This document shows, one piece after another, positions 1 through 14,700 of a stretch of DNA of 64,000 nt. The notes under the pieces were generated by a model. The model was not told the DNA's origin and did no database searches. It saw only the letters and a list, made by a program, of their open reading frames with translations. The stretch's first letter is position 1, and each line of letters opens with the position of its first letter. The stretch is from positions 612,673 to 676,672 of the forward strand of contig VZRN01004248.1 of the NCBI GenBank assembly GCA_013397935.1, given 5' to 3'. Source of the DNA: Dasyornis broadbenti. Lineage: Eukaryota; Chordata; Aves; Passeriformes; Dasyornithidae. The position numbers and the translations under genes are program-made.

Positions 1-2730
1 AGACTGGGCCAGCTGGGAACCATGGTGAAGGACATGCCATGGAACATGGGCCACAGGCCCGGCCAGGCCATAGCAATGAGTGGTGATGCTGTCTGTGACT
101 GCAGTTCCTCAGGAGGCTTGTGTGTTTCTGCTTTTATCAACTTCTCAATGACAGACCTTCAATCACCAGCTCAGCTAGCTAAATGAGCAACAGCATCTCT
201 TTGCACACCAGGGAAACAGGGCCTTGGCCCTGTCACGCCTTTCTGCAAGTTCCCCACTGTACAAAAAATGGAGAAAAAGTATTTTCTACCCGGTATTTCT
301 AGTTAATTCTCCTTTTTTCGCTGTTAAATAGTTCTACTTACAGTGATGGAAGACAGCCTTGGCTGGGGAAGTCCCATGACACACAGACACACAGTGATGA
401 TGGAGACACGTGACAGTTTCATAAGATGGCAGTGACACGAAGAGGTGAATGTGCACACAGCAGCCGTGGAGTCCATGTGGGAAACAGATGAAGGAAGCAC
501 AAAAGGAAATGGTGATGAGCAGGACAGCAGTGGGAACCCCTCTCCCTTTTTTCTCACATCTCCTCAAGCAAAGACTAAAGGAGACGGCAGCCACGGAGCA
601 CCCCCAGCAGCTCCCTGCAGAACGCCACAGCAGCCTGTTCTCCAAAGAGCAGTCTCTTCTGCCCTGCCATCAGTACTGCACCTGAGTGCTCCTCACCAAT
701 TTCTGCATGGGGCCACTCCTGTTACCCTGATGTGCATTACACAGCATCCAGGGCTGCTTAGCGGACAGCTGCAGCTTCTGCTGACATCTCTTTTTCAGGA
801 GAGTGGGACCTAAACAGTACCCAGATACAGCCCTCCTTCTCTGACTAGAAGGGAGTTTTGCTTTTAAAAAATTACTGTTTCCCCATTATGCCAGGAGAGC
901 TCAGTGCAGAAGACCCAGCCCCACAGCTGGCATGGAAGGTACCACTGTCTCCACTAAAGGCACAATTAGTGATCAATAATTAGCGAGACTGCAGTAACAG
1001 CCCTTACCTGGTTGCACAGAGCACACCTCATCCTCCCCTTGGAGTCTCCTCATGGCCATTAACATTCCCCCTGCTTGCAGGGGCTGGGATGGGACTGCCG
1101 AGATTCCTGGGGTGTTTTCAGCAGGCAGCACTTTAGCTGCAGGACAGGTCACTGGATTTCAAACCAGATATAGCCCTTGGCTGCACTCAGCTGCTGTGCA
1201 ATACAGTGTGCCATCATCTTCCCTCTTCCAGAGCAGGTCCGGTGGTTATTGAACTCTGAGGTTTCTGTCTACCTCCCTGGGACCCCTGCTAGGCTCTGAA
1301 GGGCCTCCTGCTCCACCCCTGCTCTGTTCTGTCCTGTGGCAGACTGGAAGGGAGGCTTTCCAACAGAAGCTCTTTGCAGCTGACAGCCTCTCTCAACCCA
1401 CTGCACACAGGGCAGGGGTCCTCAGGAAGAAGTGTCTCCCCTCTCCTCAGCAAATTACCCTGAAGGAAGAGAGGTGTGCTCCGAGCAGCACACCCTGACC
1501 ACCCTGGTGCTGTGGCAGCCTGAAAGGGGGATGGAAATGGGGGGAGATGCTGGGATCTGGAAGCTGGATTCCAGTGTCCATGGAGGAAGAGGTGTGGGGC
1601 AGATCGCAGGCTCCTTGCACAAGGCCAGGCTTCCCCGTACAGTTTCTTCTGTCACCAGTGGCTGCAACACTCACGTGCTATGGTGCGGCTGGACTCTTGT
1701 GTACTCACCATCTGCCAAGTTGTCTGAGTGCCAGAAGCTACTCATGTTAAACTCCAAAAGGAAGCTGTCAAAAGAGCAAGAACAGAGGATGCTTTTTCAG
1801 CAGCCTGGAAGGATGCAGGTGTCAGGGAGACGGCCCTGTTGCCCAGTGAGTATCAGTTCTAAAATGTTTACGACAAATTTCTGGCAGTGCAAGTCTGATT
1901 TTTAAATTTTTTTTTAGTTTTTTCCCCTCTCCACATGTTATAATGTAGCTGTATTGTGGGATCTGTGCCATGGAAGGTCTGAATGGGCTTTTTCCTGAAG
2001 TGTATCCTGTGTGAGGGCCTCGCCAGGGAAGGAAGGCATGAGTACAGCTGCCCCTGAGGCTGGGAGGGGATTCAGCCACGGTAGGGCCCACCTGAGGAGC
2101 AGGCACCATGGCCATCAGAAGCCCATACACACTCTGGCTACTTGGAGATAACTCCATTGAATTATTCTGTACCAACAGGCTAAAGCCCTCAGAGCTGGAC
2201 CTTTTCCACATCTCCCCTTTTGCACACCCAGCAAGTTGAGCAGTGACACTTTCATCCTAATTTGAGCTTAAACTCTGATTCACCCCAGAAGTTTGGGGTG
2301 AACCCAAACGCAGAGGAGAGTCCCCTCTCCCCTCCCCTCCCTGGCACTCAGGTGTGAGTGCTTGGCTTGCTTCCTTCAGCCTTCTCCCCCCGTGAAAGGA
2401 AGATGTGCATTCGCTCACCGCGGGCAAAGGGGACAGGCAAGAGGACTTGGCATCAAGGATCTGCACAGAGCCCCACGAGACCCAAGTCCTACTTCTGACT
2501 CAGGCACTTTGTACTGAGTGACTTCAGGTAAATCCCAGACCCACTCAGGGCCTCTGCCTCTCAAAATGGGAATAGTAATAGCTTTCTGTCTCCCAGGAGC
2601 ATGGTGCAGAGCTGAATGTCAGGAGAAGGCTGACAGCAACGCCCCATGCAGGGGCTGCCGCTTGCAGCTTTCCCAGCTCTCACCCCTTTTGGTGTGAGCC
2701 TCCCAAACACCCCCATCTTTTGGTACTCAC
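1..2730. other. CACNA2D4 intron or beyond; no exon recognised
   Basis: The next CACNA2D4 exon (hydrophobic, Trp-rich in human) should begin with one base completing the split AT- codon. I looked for it on the minus strand and found no convincing match, so it probably lies before position 1. The only structured element seen is a MIR-like piece near 2460. Confidence 0.5.
2455..2590 (+). repeat. MIR/CORE-SINE-like ancient repeat
   Basis: The sequence follows the MIR order: a tct-gactc-ggcact stretch, then gagtgacttcaggtaaatcc, then cctcaaaatgggaatagtaatag. The latter resembles the typical tail 'cctcatctgtaaaatgggaataataatag'. It is diverged; family assignment is from memory. Confidence 0.5.
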
Positions 2731-2783
2731 ATGAGGAAATCACTTATCAGCCACTTCACCACAGCTAGAAAGGCATAAATTGG
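2731..2783 (-). CDS. CACNA2D4: CACNA2D4 exon encoding PIYAFLAVVKWLISDFL
   Basis: The acceptor is TTGTTCTCCAG|CCAAT and the donor CTCAT|GTGAGT. The 53-bp exon follows in frame and aligns with the hydrophobic PISAFLTA-RWLLQELVLFL segment of the human protein. It leaves two bases (AT) for a following exon that I could not recognise in 1-2730. Confidence 0.85.
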
Positions 2784-5700
2784 CTGGAGAACAAAAGAAG
2801 AAATGAGAAATACCGTAAGGACCTCGTCAGAGAATTTATAATTGTTATGCAGGACCCCACATTTTAGACCAAGTCCCTCCACTGATCAGAGCTCTTGAAG
2901 ACAGGCTGGAAATTCAAGGTCTGGGCATCACTGGAAAAGGGTCAAAATACATCAAAAGCCAGTAGAGCTGCCTTGCTACTAATAATATCTGCTCACCCCC
3001 TCCCCATCAGGGTCAGGGAGTTTATCAGGAATGTATGAAGGACTTTGAAGATGTAATTGCTTGATGATTTCTCTCCAGTGTGGATGACCTTCGGAGCTCA
3101 GAGCAGGAGAGAAACACAGCTAAATGGGACACCACCAGTTTAGGATGCTTTTGTGCTCTGACAGCAAGTGGTGTTTCTGGGACAAGTGACAGCATTGCCC
3201 AGGATTTAGTATTATCTGCCATTGATTGATTATGCTTAACCGTGCCTTCATCCAGCTTTTCCTCAAGATGGCATGACTTCTATCATCTTCTTGCTTTTCA
3301 GCTACAAATTAGAAATCCAGCATTATCCCAGGGACAATTCATCTGCAGGGGATACTGCTGCTTCTTTTCTTCATGGTAACCATGTCTCATTTTCATCTCC
3401 CCCTCTCATAATCATGCCCCTATCCTCAAACCCAAAACAGATGCAGTAGGCACAGGACACAGGATAATGTTCCATCACTGCTAACTTATCTTCAGCCAAA
3501 ACAAGCCAGCATATAGTAAAATGTAGAGATGGTTGGGAATTTGACTGATTTTTATGTATGTACGTGAAAAACTGACTTTTCTTGACTTCTTCCTTTTTGC
3601 TGAGAGGGGAAGATGAGAGATGCTCACTTTTTTATTCTCTTCCCAATTCACCTCATTTTTGGCAGCTCATAGCTTGTGACATTTTCTTTCAATGGTAGAA
3701 CTGAAGACTATAATCAAGCAAATATTTTCACTACAATCACCATGTGTTATCTAGCCAGTTTAAGTACAGCCATTGCAAAACAGACAGCCACCGTCAGTGA
3801 CCGCCACTCCTTCAGGAATCTGCCTGAGGTGAGTTTGGACATTCCCATCACTTGAAAGCAAACATCCATTGAAGTCTTGTGGGGAATGTTGGAGATGCCC
3901 TGCAGGAGGAAGGCCAGCCCAGGGAGGGCTGCATGGGGACAGGTACTTACGCTGAGCAGGGGCCGGGCGCCGCTGTGGTGGTGGTAGGGGACCTTGCACA
4001 TTGCTTGGTAATCATACATGGTCACTCTGCAAGCAAAACAAAAGCAAGCAGTCAGAAGCAAGCAATGCAGCCACCCACGGGACAGACACGTCAGCTGCTT
4101 CTCAAAAACGTCAGGTATGAACTGTTTCCTGTATTATCTAAAGCAGTCACCTGCTTACATGTCTTTGCTATTTGGCCAGTGCTGGATCTTGCAGAGCAAG
4201 AAACACAGGTTCTGGATTAATGTAAGTGGGTCAGTACAGGAGGAAATATGTCCCTAATTTCAGACTGAGTAAAGCAGGCTGTGAAGCAGAGGAATTACAA
4301 TTGTAGCTACCTCAGGTTCCTGTTTTTAAGCCACTGAAACTCTGAACTCTCTTTTGACATCAGCTGGGGGAGTGTAGTGAGATGAACAGAGGTATTTTTA
4401 AAAGAGGGAGACATGTGGTCAGCCAGCTGCAATGCTGCATCTGTGGGGCTGTCAGACAAACACTCCACAAAAAGGCTTTGCAAGTGGCAGGAGGAACTGA
4501 AGCACTTCTGTACCCAAAACGCCAAGAAATGTTTCCTATAACATCTTGCCCTGGTAAAGACAGAGAAGCAGCTGCTCTCTGGCCACACAGAGACTGGAAG
4601 TTACTGTCTCTGTGTTTTGCAGCAGGTGGAAGAGCAAGGCATGAGGAGAAACAGTGTGTGTGGTGATGATGGCTGAGCGAGTTAGCAGAGGGTGCAGGTA
4701 GCTAAAGGCGCTCTTGTGTTTAAATAAGAGAGTCACATGCATCATCAGCATGTGCATTTTCCCCTGCTCAAGTGCTTCTGAGAAGGACTGATATGCTCTG
4801 ACCCACACACCAGCGAAGAACAAGGAGTACAGTGTGGAGATCCCCCACTTACCGCCTGAACATGCCCATGTTTAGCAGCTGGGTCATCACTGAGCCATCC
4901 ACTGCACCAAAAAATTTTCCAGTCTGCAAGCACAAAAATGGAAAAACAGAATAAACTGTAATTTTTCCAAATGCTCGATGGCTCCAGCCGATCTAGTTTG
5001 TCTGGAGGCCTGCTGTACACAGGAGGTAACGCCGAGCTTTGTCCTTGGGCTGGCTGGAAAGCTTGAGGGAGGACTTCCCCCATCACCAGCTGGGCATCCT
5101 GCACCATTCCTACCACGCTTGGGAATGATTTAGCCCACATAAGTCCCTGCAGCTTGTGACAGAAAAAGGCAGACTCTCAAGCTGCATGTTGAATCACCGG
5201 AAGACTGGACTCTCCTGTGGGTTTTTGGGAATCCATGTTCTCTGGATCTGAATGCCTGAATCTTCCATTTCAGCCCCTCTGCTACCCATGGCCACAGCGG
5301 CTTTGGAAAGCTCTGCTCTCCTGCTGCCCTAGGTGAACTGGCCCACCATGCATGAGTGTGACATACAGATTTATTTACGTAGCAAATGCAATTTTACAAC
5401 TCACTGCTGTGCAGGTTCTGAGTAGGCAGTAACCCAAACAGCATGACACAAACCCATCCATCCCTGCAGCATACATCCTATGCACTGGCAAAGCCAGAAA
5501 TCAGTTGCATTTGTGGGGGCAACAACTCCCCCATCCCATTTGCAAGGCTGAACTGAAGGTGGAGCTTGTGGCCCTCTGGTCCCATTTACGCCTTGGAGTC
5601 AATAACCTCAAACATGGACCCAATCCCACATCTCCTAACTGCTGCTTTAAAGATTTCCTCAAACAAACAATTCTGGCCTTCCTGATTACTAAACCACGAC

Positions 5701-8700
5701 AAACCTATGGGAAAAATGTTTCAAACCTGTCAAGTCCACCGCTTGTTCACAGGCAAGTAAACGAAGTGTTTGTAAATAACAGAAGTGCAGATGTGAGCTG
5801 TCCTCTGTCTGATTTCCTGGCTCATGGGTCCTGACAGAGTAAATAGCTCCCATGTGTTACGGAAGCATTCACAGTCTGGGATGTTTTGCTTTTCCACTGA
5901 TAGGCTAGCAGTCATTTAGCACGTATTAGCAGATGACTTCATTTATCTGAGTGAGACATTTTCACAAAAAAAGCCCAAACTCTTAGGCAGATTTACCTAA
6001 GATCACATGGTAATCATCTAACCGTAGTGTTACATGGTTATAGCCTCTTCCAAAAGGCTTTAGAAGTCATTTCACTGTATAAATTGATACGTAACATCAA
6101 CTCCCCTTCGAGCTTTTAGGCTGTAATCATTTCAGACAGCCAAATGTGCCTGAGCAAGCACTAACTTTTTTCACCTCCCTCGCTCTTTCAATCTGATTAG
6201 GGTGGTGAAGAGGCCAGCTGCTTCCATTTAATACCAGTCTGCAGACCCAGCAGGAGCCAGAGCAGTGGGATTTAACACAGTGCAAGCTGCAGACAGTGAG
6301 GCAAGGGGAGGGGGCCACTGCAAGGCTCTAAATGAGGCCATCCTGTCAAGAGATGCTGATGTCTGACCAAAGTTCTCCATGTAGGACATCATTTGTACAG
6401 GTATGAGAATGAGGAGCTATTAGTGCAAGTGAGGAGTACAGCCTAGGGAGTATGTTCAGACAGGCACCAGCAAACTGGCCTCTAACACCAAACCAGACCT
6501 TCAAAGCTTGCTGCTGTTTTAGGTACCCCTGTGCAGGCAGAAACACAGAAAAGCATCACTTGGCAGAAATCAGAGTGGTTCTATACTGAATCAACATTTT
6601 GTAAAGCAGCTCTCATTACATCCTGCTTCCTCCAGTGACTGCTGCTTCCTCAGGCATCCCTCTGCTGTGTTGCTCCTAACTCCCATCTCTGGGCAAGTCT
6701 CCAGAGGCCCTTGCCATTTCAGAGGCATTGCTCTGACATCCCGTGTGACACACGCTGCGTCACACCCCTGCAGCTGAGTGTGCAAGCACGTGTGCAGGCT
6801 GTGCACAGGAAAGAGATGCAGCCCAGAGCACACACGTGACTCAAAAGCTACATCACTGCTCACAGACATCCCTGCACCCACGCTATGCTGGCTTATCGAG
6901 CAATTTACACTTTTTGTACCCTCAAAAGCTGCAGACAAACAGGACCTGCCAAATTGCCCAGGCTTTGGGGAGGCAGGCAGCCTCCTTGTTGTGTGGCTCA
7001 AACAGAGCCAGCCCTGGCTTCTCCACAAGCTCTGGTGGTATCTTGGCCTTTTAGCTGCCTCCCTGCACCCTGGAGTCCCACCTGGGCAGAGCCTGCAGAC
7101 AAACTCTGCAAAACGCCTGACGGAGAAGGCAGCAATCCAAGAAAAAGAGGTTTAGTGAGCTAGGGAACATCTGGATGCAGCAGGCGGAGGGAGCTCAAGA
7201 CCTGTGATCCACAGCTGTGCCTATGCCTGGCAGTGAGCGGCAGCTCAAAACTCAGGGGTGGTTGTGGGGCCACGGCTGCAAACATGGCACAAAACGCAGA
7301 GCAGCCCTCCCAGCAGCGCAGCCTGACTCTTGCCACTTCCTTTCCCTTCCTCCCCAAGCCTAGAGCACCTGGTCCTCACTCACTCCCTTCTCCTGGCTCT
7401 GTGTTTTAACTCTTTGCTCCCCCTGGGATGAGGCTGGATGGGGAGATTAGCTCGAATTAAGAGATTACCCGTTCTTCCCCAAGTAATCCTGCAGGGAGCT
7501 CCCAACTCGTCACTCACTAAAATCCTGAGTCCCTTTTCCATGGTGTTTTCCGACTGCCACTAAGCTTCCCGCTGCCTGCATCCAGAGGTTATTAGAGCCA
7601 ATCCCCCATCCTGATCCCCCATCCCAAGGGCAGAGGAGAGCAGAGCCTTAGCCAGGCTGTCCTCACCCTGTTCCTCTGGGAAGTTGCTCTCATTTCCAGT
7701 GTGGTCACCCAGGGAAGGAGGTCTTCATTTTTGCCTTTAGCATTTTGCTATTACCATCCCCTCAGTTTCCCTTCCTGAACAACACCTGCTTTGACTTTAG
7801 AAGCACTCAGAAGTGCTGCTCCCTTCCCTTCCCAGGGCATGCCTGCCTTCTGGGACTCAGATCATCTTTCAATAGCATCTGTGCCAAGGGAAAGGAGTTT
7901 AATTTCCTTGCTTCTGATAAAAAGATATTTTGACTAGTTCCTCCCTTATCACTGCAAACTCCTTCCTCACCTAGGATGTGCTGTCACTCTGCTGGGAGGC
8001 TTCCCCCTCACTGCGCAGTTGAATTTAATTACACCACAGCCACCCTTATTACACAATTGAACTTCATTTGTTTTAACCAGCTCTGGTGAGTTATTTACGA
8101 ACAAGTAAACCCCACTCTCCTCCTTCTCTTATGCTCTCTTACCTCTTCAGGTATTTTGGAAACAAGTATAAAGCCATTGTTGTCAATGAGGAAGCAATTC
8201 ACAATCTGCAGAGATGAAACAGAAGCAGTATTAAAAATGGCTTTTTCCCTGGTTGTGTTCAGGACAGAGCAGTGTGGGTTTGTGATGATGGCAACAGCCT
8301 TGGCATTTCCACGCCAAGCCCCACAGCTTGGCTACCACAAGTTTTATCCAATTCTTTTCCCTCTCTGCCTCCATTTTGAGGTATTTAGTTCATGAACTGT
8401 GACAGAGATCCGGGATGCCAGGGAGATAGAGGAGATGGACTTTCCTCAGAGTCATTGGCTGGAATCCCAATGTCTCTCCCCCGGCCCAGCTGAGGGGAAG
8501 ACATAATCTGCAGGTTTGTCTCATTAGTGTGAGACAAATTGCCCCAGCTGTGCAATCTCTTGTGAGGAGACAACAGGCAGGACCTTTTTTTGGGGAGACA
8601 GAGATCTCCACAGAACAGGGAGTCAATCACACCCATCACAGATACAGAGAAGAAATCGAGGCAACTTACGTCATCCTGACAGCTGAGCGGACAGGCACCG

Positions 8701-11700
8701 TCCAAGGCACTGCACTGGAAAGGGAATGCAGAGAATTAACCATGGTGTAAAGGAAACTGCTCAGTCTGACCATGCAGGAGCCACTCCGGCAGTCACACTC
8801 CTACCACCAGTGGCTTTCCCTGCTGGGACTGAGGCCCCTTCACAACAGCGGCTCCAGTGACCCCACGGGCCCCCTCTTGACTCCCCACACACCCCACACT
8901 CAGAGCCAGACAAGTTTCCTTGCTGGTTCAACTCCAGGTTTCTTGCAGCAGAGTCTCAGACACCCAGAACCTTAAAGCAATTTATTCACGGTGCAGTGAG
9001 ACAGAAGCAGCTCAAGCTGGTGCCTGTACAGAGGGACCCTGCACAAAGGACACTGGGCTTTTATACCCTCGCAGTCTCTGCGTGTGATCGTCTGGGGTCA
9101 TCCTGATGAGACATCTGCTCCCGCTGTGTCTGCAGGTGGCTGGACACCTGGCTGTCCCACATGTCCCCGTGGTGCCCTTTGTTGTGCAAAGGGTCAGTGC
9201 CAGTTCACAGCCTCTTGCCTGGGGCCCCCCAGCACCCAGAGCTCAACCTGCACGGAGTGTATCCCTCAACACACGGCATGAGCTCATCTTACTGGCTCGC
9301 CTTGGGACTGCTGAGCTAAAGGTTTCCAGAACAGTACCCCAGAAAGCTCTGCAATTCAGCTGGCATTTCCACCAGGACGAGCTCCACAGCATGCACAGGC
9401 ATCACGCCCCAGGTCAGCCACTCCAGCTCCCTGCCTCTATGAGCAACATCCCCTTTCCTGAGGGCTCAGATCCTGCACCTGCCTCCCTGACGTGCTTCCA
9501 GCAGGACCTGTGCACTCCAAGCAGAGGTGGCACTTATAAAGAAAGGGTGAAAGCAAAGGTTATTGTGCACCAGGGAGAAACCAGCATGCATTTCAGCATC
9601 TGTTAGTATCTGGACTAAAATCATAGCATGGTATTTTAGATCAGGGTTCTTTTCAGGCAGGGATTTTTGTTGTTGTTGTTGCTGTTGGTTTCTTTATTCT
9701 CCAGACAGCTAATGATAAAATAGGATGTGAATGGTGCTCATGTAGCCCAAGGCACCATCCATTTCTTTCATTTAGAATTTCTCCGTACTGGACTTGACAT
9801 GTGTTTCACAACACTGAACTGGGTGGGGACACGAGGGGTTAAGTGGTGAGTAACAAAGCCCTTCAGGTGCTTATTGATTTCATAATTGTTCAGAGTTTGC
9901 CGTGGCTGCATGTGTCTGTCTCTTTGCGTTATTTTTTAATTGTGTTTTCCCCAGTAGCAGAGGGAAGAAAGCTGACACAGTGTTGCCATTTCTGTGCGTG
10001 GAGTCCCCTTCCTGCCAGAGGTTTCCTGGGGTCAGGGAAGGACACTGGCATAGCACACAGCCTGTCTGCTGTCAGCCAGCTACCCACTATTTTCTCAAAA
10101 CCCTTACACATAAAATCCAACCCCCTTTCCGTGTGATTCTCAGTAACGAGAGGCAAATTGGCCATTCCAGACCACAACAAGACTAACTTTCAGTTAGAAT
10201 TTGCTTCTCCTCTTGAGTTTTGCAGAACAGAACCAGTTTTCTGTCCCCCTGCTCAACTTCAGAGGAGGTTTGGAGATGCCTGAGCTTGTTTCAAGTCCCA
10301 CGGCTTTGCACTATCACATGTTCACACTCCGAATCCAGCTGCCTTTTTGAGACTCTAGGGATGATGGTTTAAAAAAATTCCTTTGTCCACAGTTGCAAGC
10401 ACCGTCTCACCCCTGCCTCACGTGGTTGTTTGGTTTCCCTGGATGTATTCCTAGAGGTGGCCTACTCCACCCTGGTCAGCAGAGAAACACGGTCACAACA
10501 AACCCCTGTTATGGGCTTGGGGGTAACAAATACAGAGCCCAGGGTTCAGATACCAGAACAGAAACGCAGGTGAACCACAGCGGTTTTCCACAAGAAAGGC
10601 CCGTGTCTCACACATCTTCCTCAGCAGTGTGAGGACTGAGTCTCACAGTCACTTCACTTCCAGACCTGGAGAAGTTCCAGCAGTGCCTGGTGCTGGGCTG
10701 GCCATACAGCAGCAGCAAAACAGAGAGGACCCTGCTTTGAGAGCCCTGGCAGCTTCCAAGGACCCCCTAAGTGAGGGCAGAACTGAATCTGTGCTCCCTG
10801 GTTGCTCTGAGTCCACATCTGCTGCTTCATGGGCACAGCTCCCTCCTCAGAGACCAGCCTAGCTCACAGCATCCTCCTGCTGTTGGTCAGGTCTCTGTGA
10901 CCCAGAGCACTTTGAGCTTTGCCAACAACACTTAATTACTGTGAAGACAGACACAGCCTGTGACAGGTTTGGACCCTCTCCAGTGACTACAGACAAGGGA
11001 CAGTGCCTATAATATGCTGGCACACAAACGACACAATTACGAAGCCGAGCGGCAGCCAGGCACACCAGGATGCCTGCCTGTCCCCAGCTTTTGTCTACTT
11101 ACATCACTGTCATTGGGCTGGGAGGCACAGCGTGGACACCCAGAGCAGCACGGCATCAGTGAAGCAGGGGAGACAGAGCAAACAAAATCTGTTAGTCATT
11201 CCTCTGTCGAACGGCGCTCACATCCCGGGAAACCACATGGAGCCTTTTTTCATACCAGCACCTACCAGGGCACTTGGCACACAGACCTCTTTCACCTGCT
11301 TTAATAAGGCTTCCCAGCTTCACTTTGCACCCATGAGGGCTTTTTGGGTGAGAACTGTCTGGGTATGGCCCTTAGCAGGTTTTTTAAAATGAAGCTCGCT
11401 GTTGCTGTTTCAGGATGTGCTCATGTGCTTTGCAGAAAACCTTTTAGCTCAGGTTAGGTTTATGTGATCTCCCACCTGTGGGGATGCTCCTGCCACCACA
11501 GAGCAGCTTCCTGCCCTCCTGTCTTCTCTGTCATCCACACCTGATGGCAGTTGCCTCTCCTGATAGCAGAGAGCCAATTCTGCTGTGTGCTGCTACAGTC
11601 CTGTCGTTCTCCAGCAGACCTCCCTGAAAGCAAAGCCCCAGGAGAAAGCCCCTGGGTGGTAAGGGAAATGTGTTTCATTTTTCCTGCTTCTCAGACCAGG

Positions 11701-14700
11701 GGAGTTGTTTTAATTATTCCACTTCTCTCAGTCCAGCATGAATGTCTAAAATTAGGACAACACCAAAAGCTTATCCCTGGAGCAAATTATTTTTATTTTG
11801 GCAAGCTGGTAGCATTTTGTTATCATTATCAAGATGATAAGAGAAGGCAGATTTTTTTTCCGTGTGCCCAAAATTGCAGATTTCCATGAGGTTTCTGAAA
11901 GGCTGAATGAGCACAAGCATATTTCCACAATTAAATGTGTCATATGCAGCAGAGCTAATGCCAGGCCAGGATGCTGACACTGTCACCAGAGCATTTGCAG
12001 AACAGACTCGTGGCTCACATGGCATTAGTGCCGTCAAAGGATTACAGAAATGTGTGACTTCAAACTAATCTACTTCATAAATCTTCTAATATGAATTTCA
12101 CAAAAGCCCTCATTAAAATGCCGTGGTATGTGATGTAACATAGTATCGACCTTGCTGACGCCCTGCAGGACTGCTGACGCTCCTACCTGTTGCATGGCCA
12201 TCCAAAACTTGCGTTGGAGCAAATCCAGCTTAATTTGCACACCCACCGCTATGGGAAACAAAAAGAGGGGAGGATCAAAAGAGGAACACGAAAGACAAAT
12301 GCAAGTTAGGAAAAGAGAAATAAATATTCACCCGAGGTGATGGGATGGAAATCACAATTGCAGCCTGCTTCCAAGTGTGAATGATAAGCACTGAGTCACT
12401 GCCAAGTGAGAGTCAGAGGTTTAACAAGGGAGAGGAAAAGGGGACACTGCCTGTACTGAGGTACTGAGATTTCCTTCACACTAAGCACTGCGAAGCTACA
12501 AACAAATTAACAACAACAAAAAAAATCCTCCAAAGCCCCCTAGGGCAGCATGAGTTTTCATCCCTGTCTTTTTCAGATTTGCCTGGCCAGAATGGATGTT
12601 TGTGATCGCCCCAGCCTCAACTCCTGTATCACGCAGCGTCAATCAGAAATAAAGTAGGCCAGTGGAAGGGATTAATTTGAAAACTCACCTGTCTCAAGGG
12701 GGAATCACAGAGATTTAGATTTTTCCTAAGCCACTACAAAAGCGCAGAAATATGAATGTCACTTGACAGAAAGTGTCGATTATGAACAGTGGTTTGTTAT
12801 CTGGTCCCAGCCTAGTGCACAGTGGGCTAAGCAGAACTCTGTGTTTCTTAATGAATTACGTCCTTATTTCTTGGCTTAATTTCTCTTCTATTCCCAGCAC
12901 CATGTTCCTGAAGTGAGGCCTAGCTCCACAGGAGAAGGAATGGTGTAGGATCTCCCTGACAGGACAACCTGGCTGTCCCTGGGTAGGCTGCCTACAAGCA
13001 CACACAATAGCCAGTGCAGCTGTGCACAGCCTGGCATGGTGATGGGAACAACTGGGCTCTGTGTCAACTGGTTGAATGTAAGAGCTCTGGAGGAATTACA
13101 GCCTCAAGCAGGACCTTGAAATGGAATATAAAGTGCAAGTGAGGGAGAAAAAGAAATACAGGGAGGGAGATTTGGAGCCTTTTTTCACAACCACCAATAT
13201 CAGGCGGATGAAGTATTGCTGTTTCTACAGATTTCCTCTGAATTAGATGGAGCTTCAAAGGGGGGGACAGATCCTTTAAATCTGAATCATGCAGTGTGGG
13301 TGCTTTTAGGCTAACAGTATGATCTGATGCTCTAATTCATATGGGTATAAATTAAAACTGGAGTATGCGATGGTGTATTTTCTTGCTGCATATACAGAGA
13401 CCCCAGCACCTGGCATCAGCTCTGCCTTTTAAACCAGTGTCCTTGTCACATTCCTAGTGCTGGTACATCTCACAAATCCCATGTATCAGAGGCACATTTC
13501 TCATCCAGCTCTCCCTGTTGTAAACTGAATCTGGTTGCCTGTTTGTGGGGGAAAGGAATGATTCTGTAGAGCTGCATTGCTCTAAGCCTCGCAGAGCACA
13601 AACCAGACAAGACAAAGAACGCAAGCAAAGGAAGAAGGACAGGGCTGAGTTTGGCCTGGGCAAAGATTCCTCAGCTTCAGCGAGGCTATGGCAGGCATGG
13701 CTTGGCTTGGTGCCCCTGCTGACAAACCAGCACTCCATGACAGAAGGCAAGCGGTGCTGTTGCTGCTGAGTCCCATGAGGCCCACGCACCCGATTTGGTA
13801 CGTAGCTTTAAATAAACTCATCCTTCCAAACCATCTCAAGAAAGAGTCATTCCCCTTATCACAGCACATCACATCAATGCGACTGAGCATTACCCAGGAC
13901 ATATAGCTCATGAGACTTGAAGAGGAGTCAATACTTAGATATCTAACCTTGCAATGCAGACTTACTCAGTGGCTCATGTTTTTGCCAGAGGGAACATTTG
14001 GCCTCAAATTTTTCTTCAGAGAGATCTTAGCCCCAATTCTAAATCCTTGCTTCTGCCCATAAGTAGCACATAACCAGCCTGGACAGAGTTGCCTGCAACA
14101 TGACAAAGAAGAAAACCTGGGGGGGTCGCACTGGTGGCCAGTGGCAGGGACAGAAAGTGGCAGCTATTGGCAAGAACTGTGAGAAATTTCCACACATTAG
14201 GGTGACCTGAGTAAGACATGGGAGCTGAGGAGAAGCAGGCTACAATCAACTCCCCCAGTACGAGCAACAAACTATCATGTGGGCATCTTCATACTGTTGG
14301 TGAGGTCAAGGAGAAAGGAAGAAAGCAGTGATTCAGTCTGAGATAAGGATGATGCTATAGCTCAAGTGAGAGGCGAAAAACTGGAAGAAACTCCTCTGTG
14401 CTTGTTCCAAAGTACAAGAGATTGTTAATGAGCCTTTTTGCTCTGGTGGCAAAGGCTATGCTGCATCAGCGGGAAGAGCTGAGGTCCATGAAAAGATGAG
14501 CGGCCGCTGCAGCATCTCCAGAGACACCACGGCTCACAGTCCTATTCCTACTCGTATGCAAACAACCCGTGCAACTGCAGCATCCCAGCAATGCAATAAA
14601 GCAGGACAAGCTGAACACCTTGCACAGGCAGACACCGCTTCTCTGTGCTGACATGCTACCCAAAGCTGTGCATGGCTTCCCACCAGCAGGCCAAGCAGCT

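Noticed and set aside
9106..9606. 166-codon plus-strand frame
   Set aside because: No domain, signal or splice support; lies in a CACNA2D4 intron.
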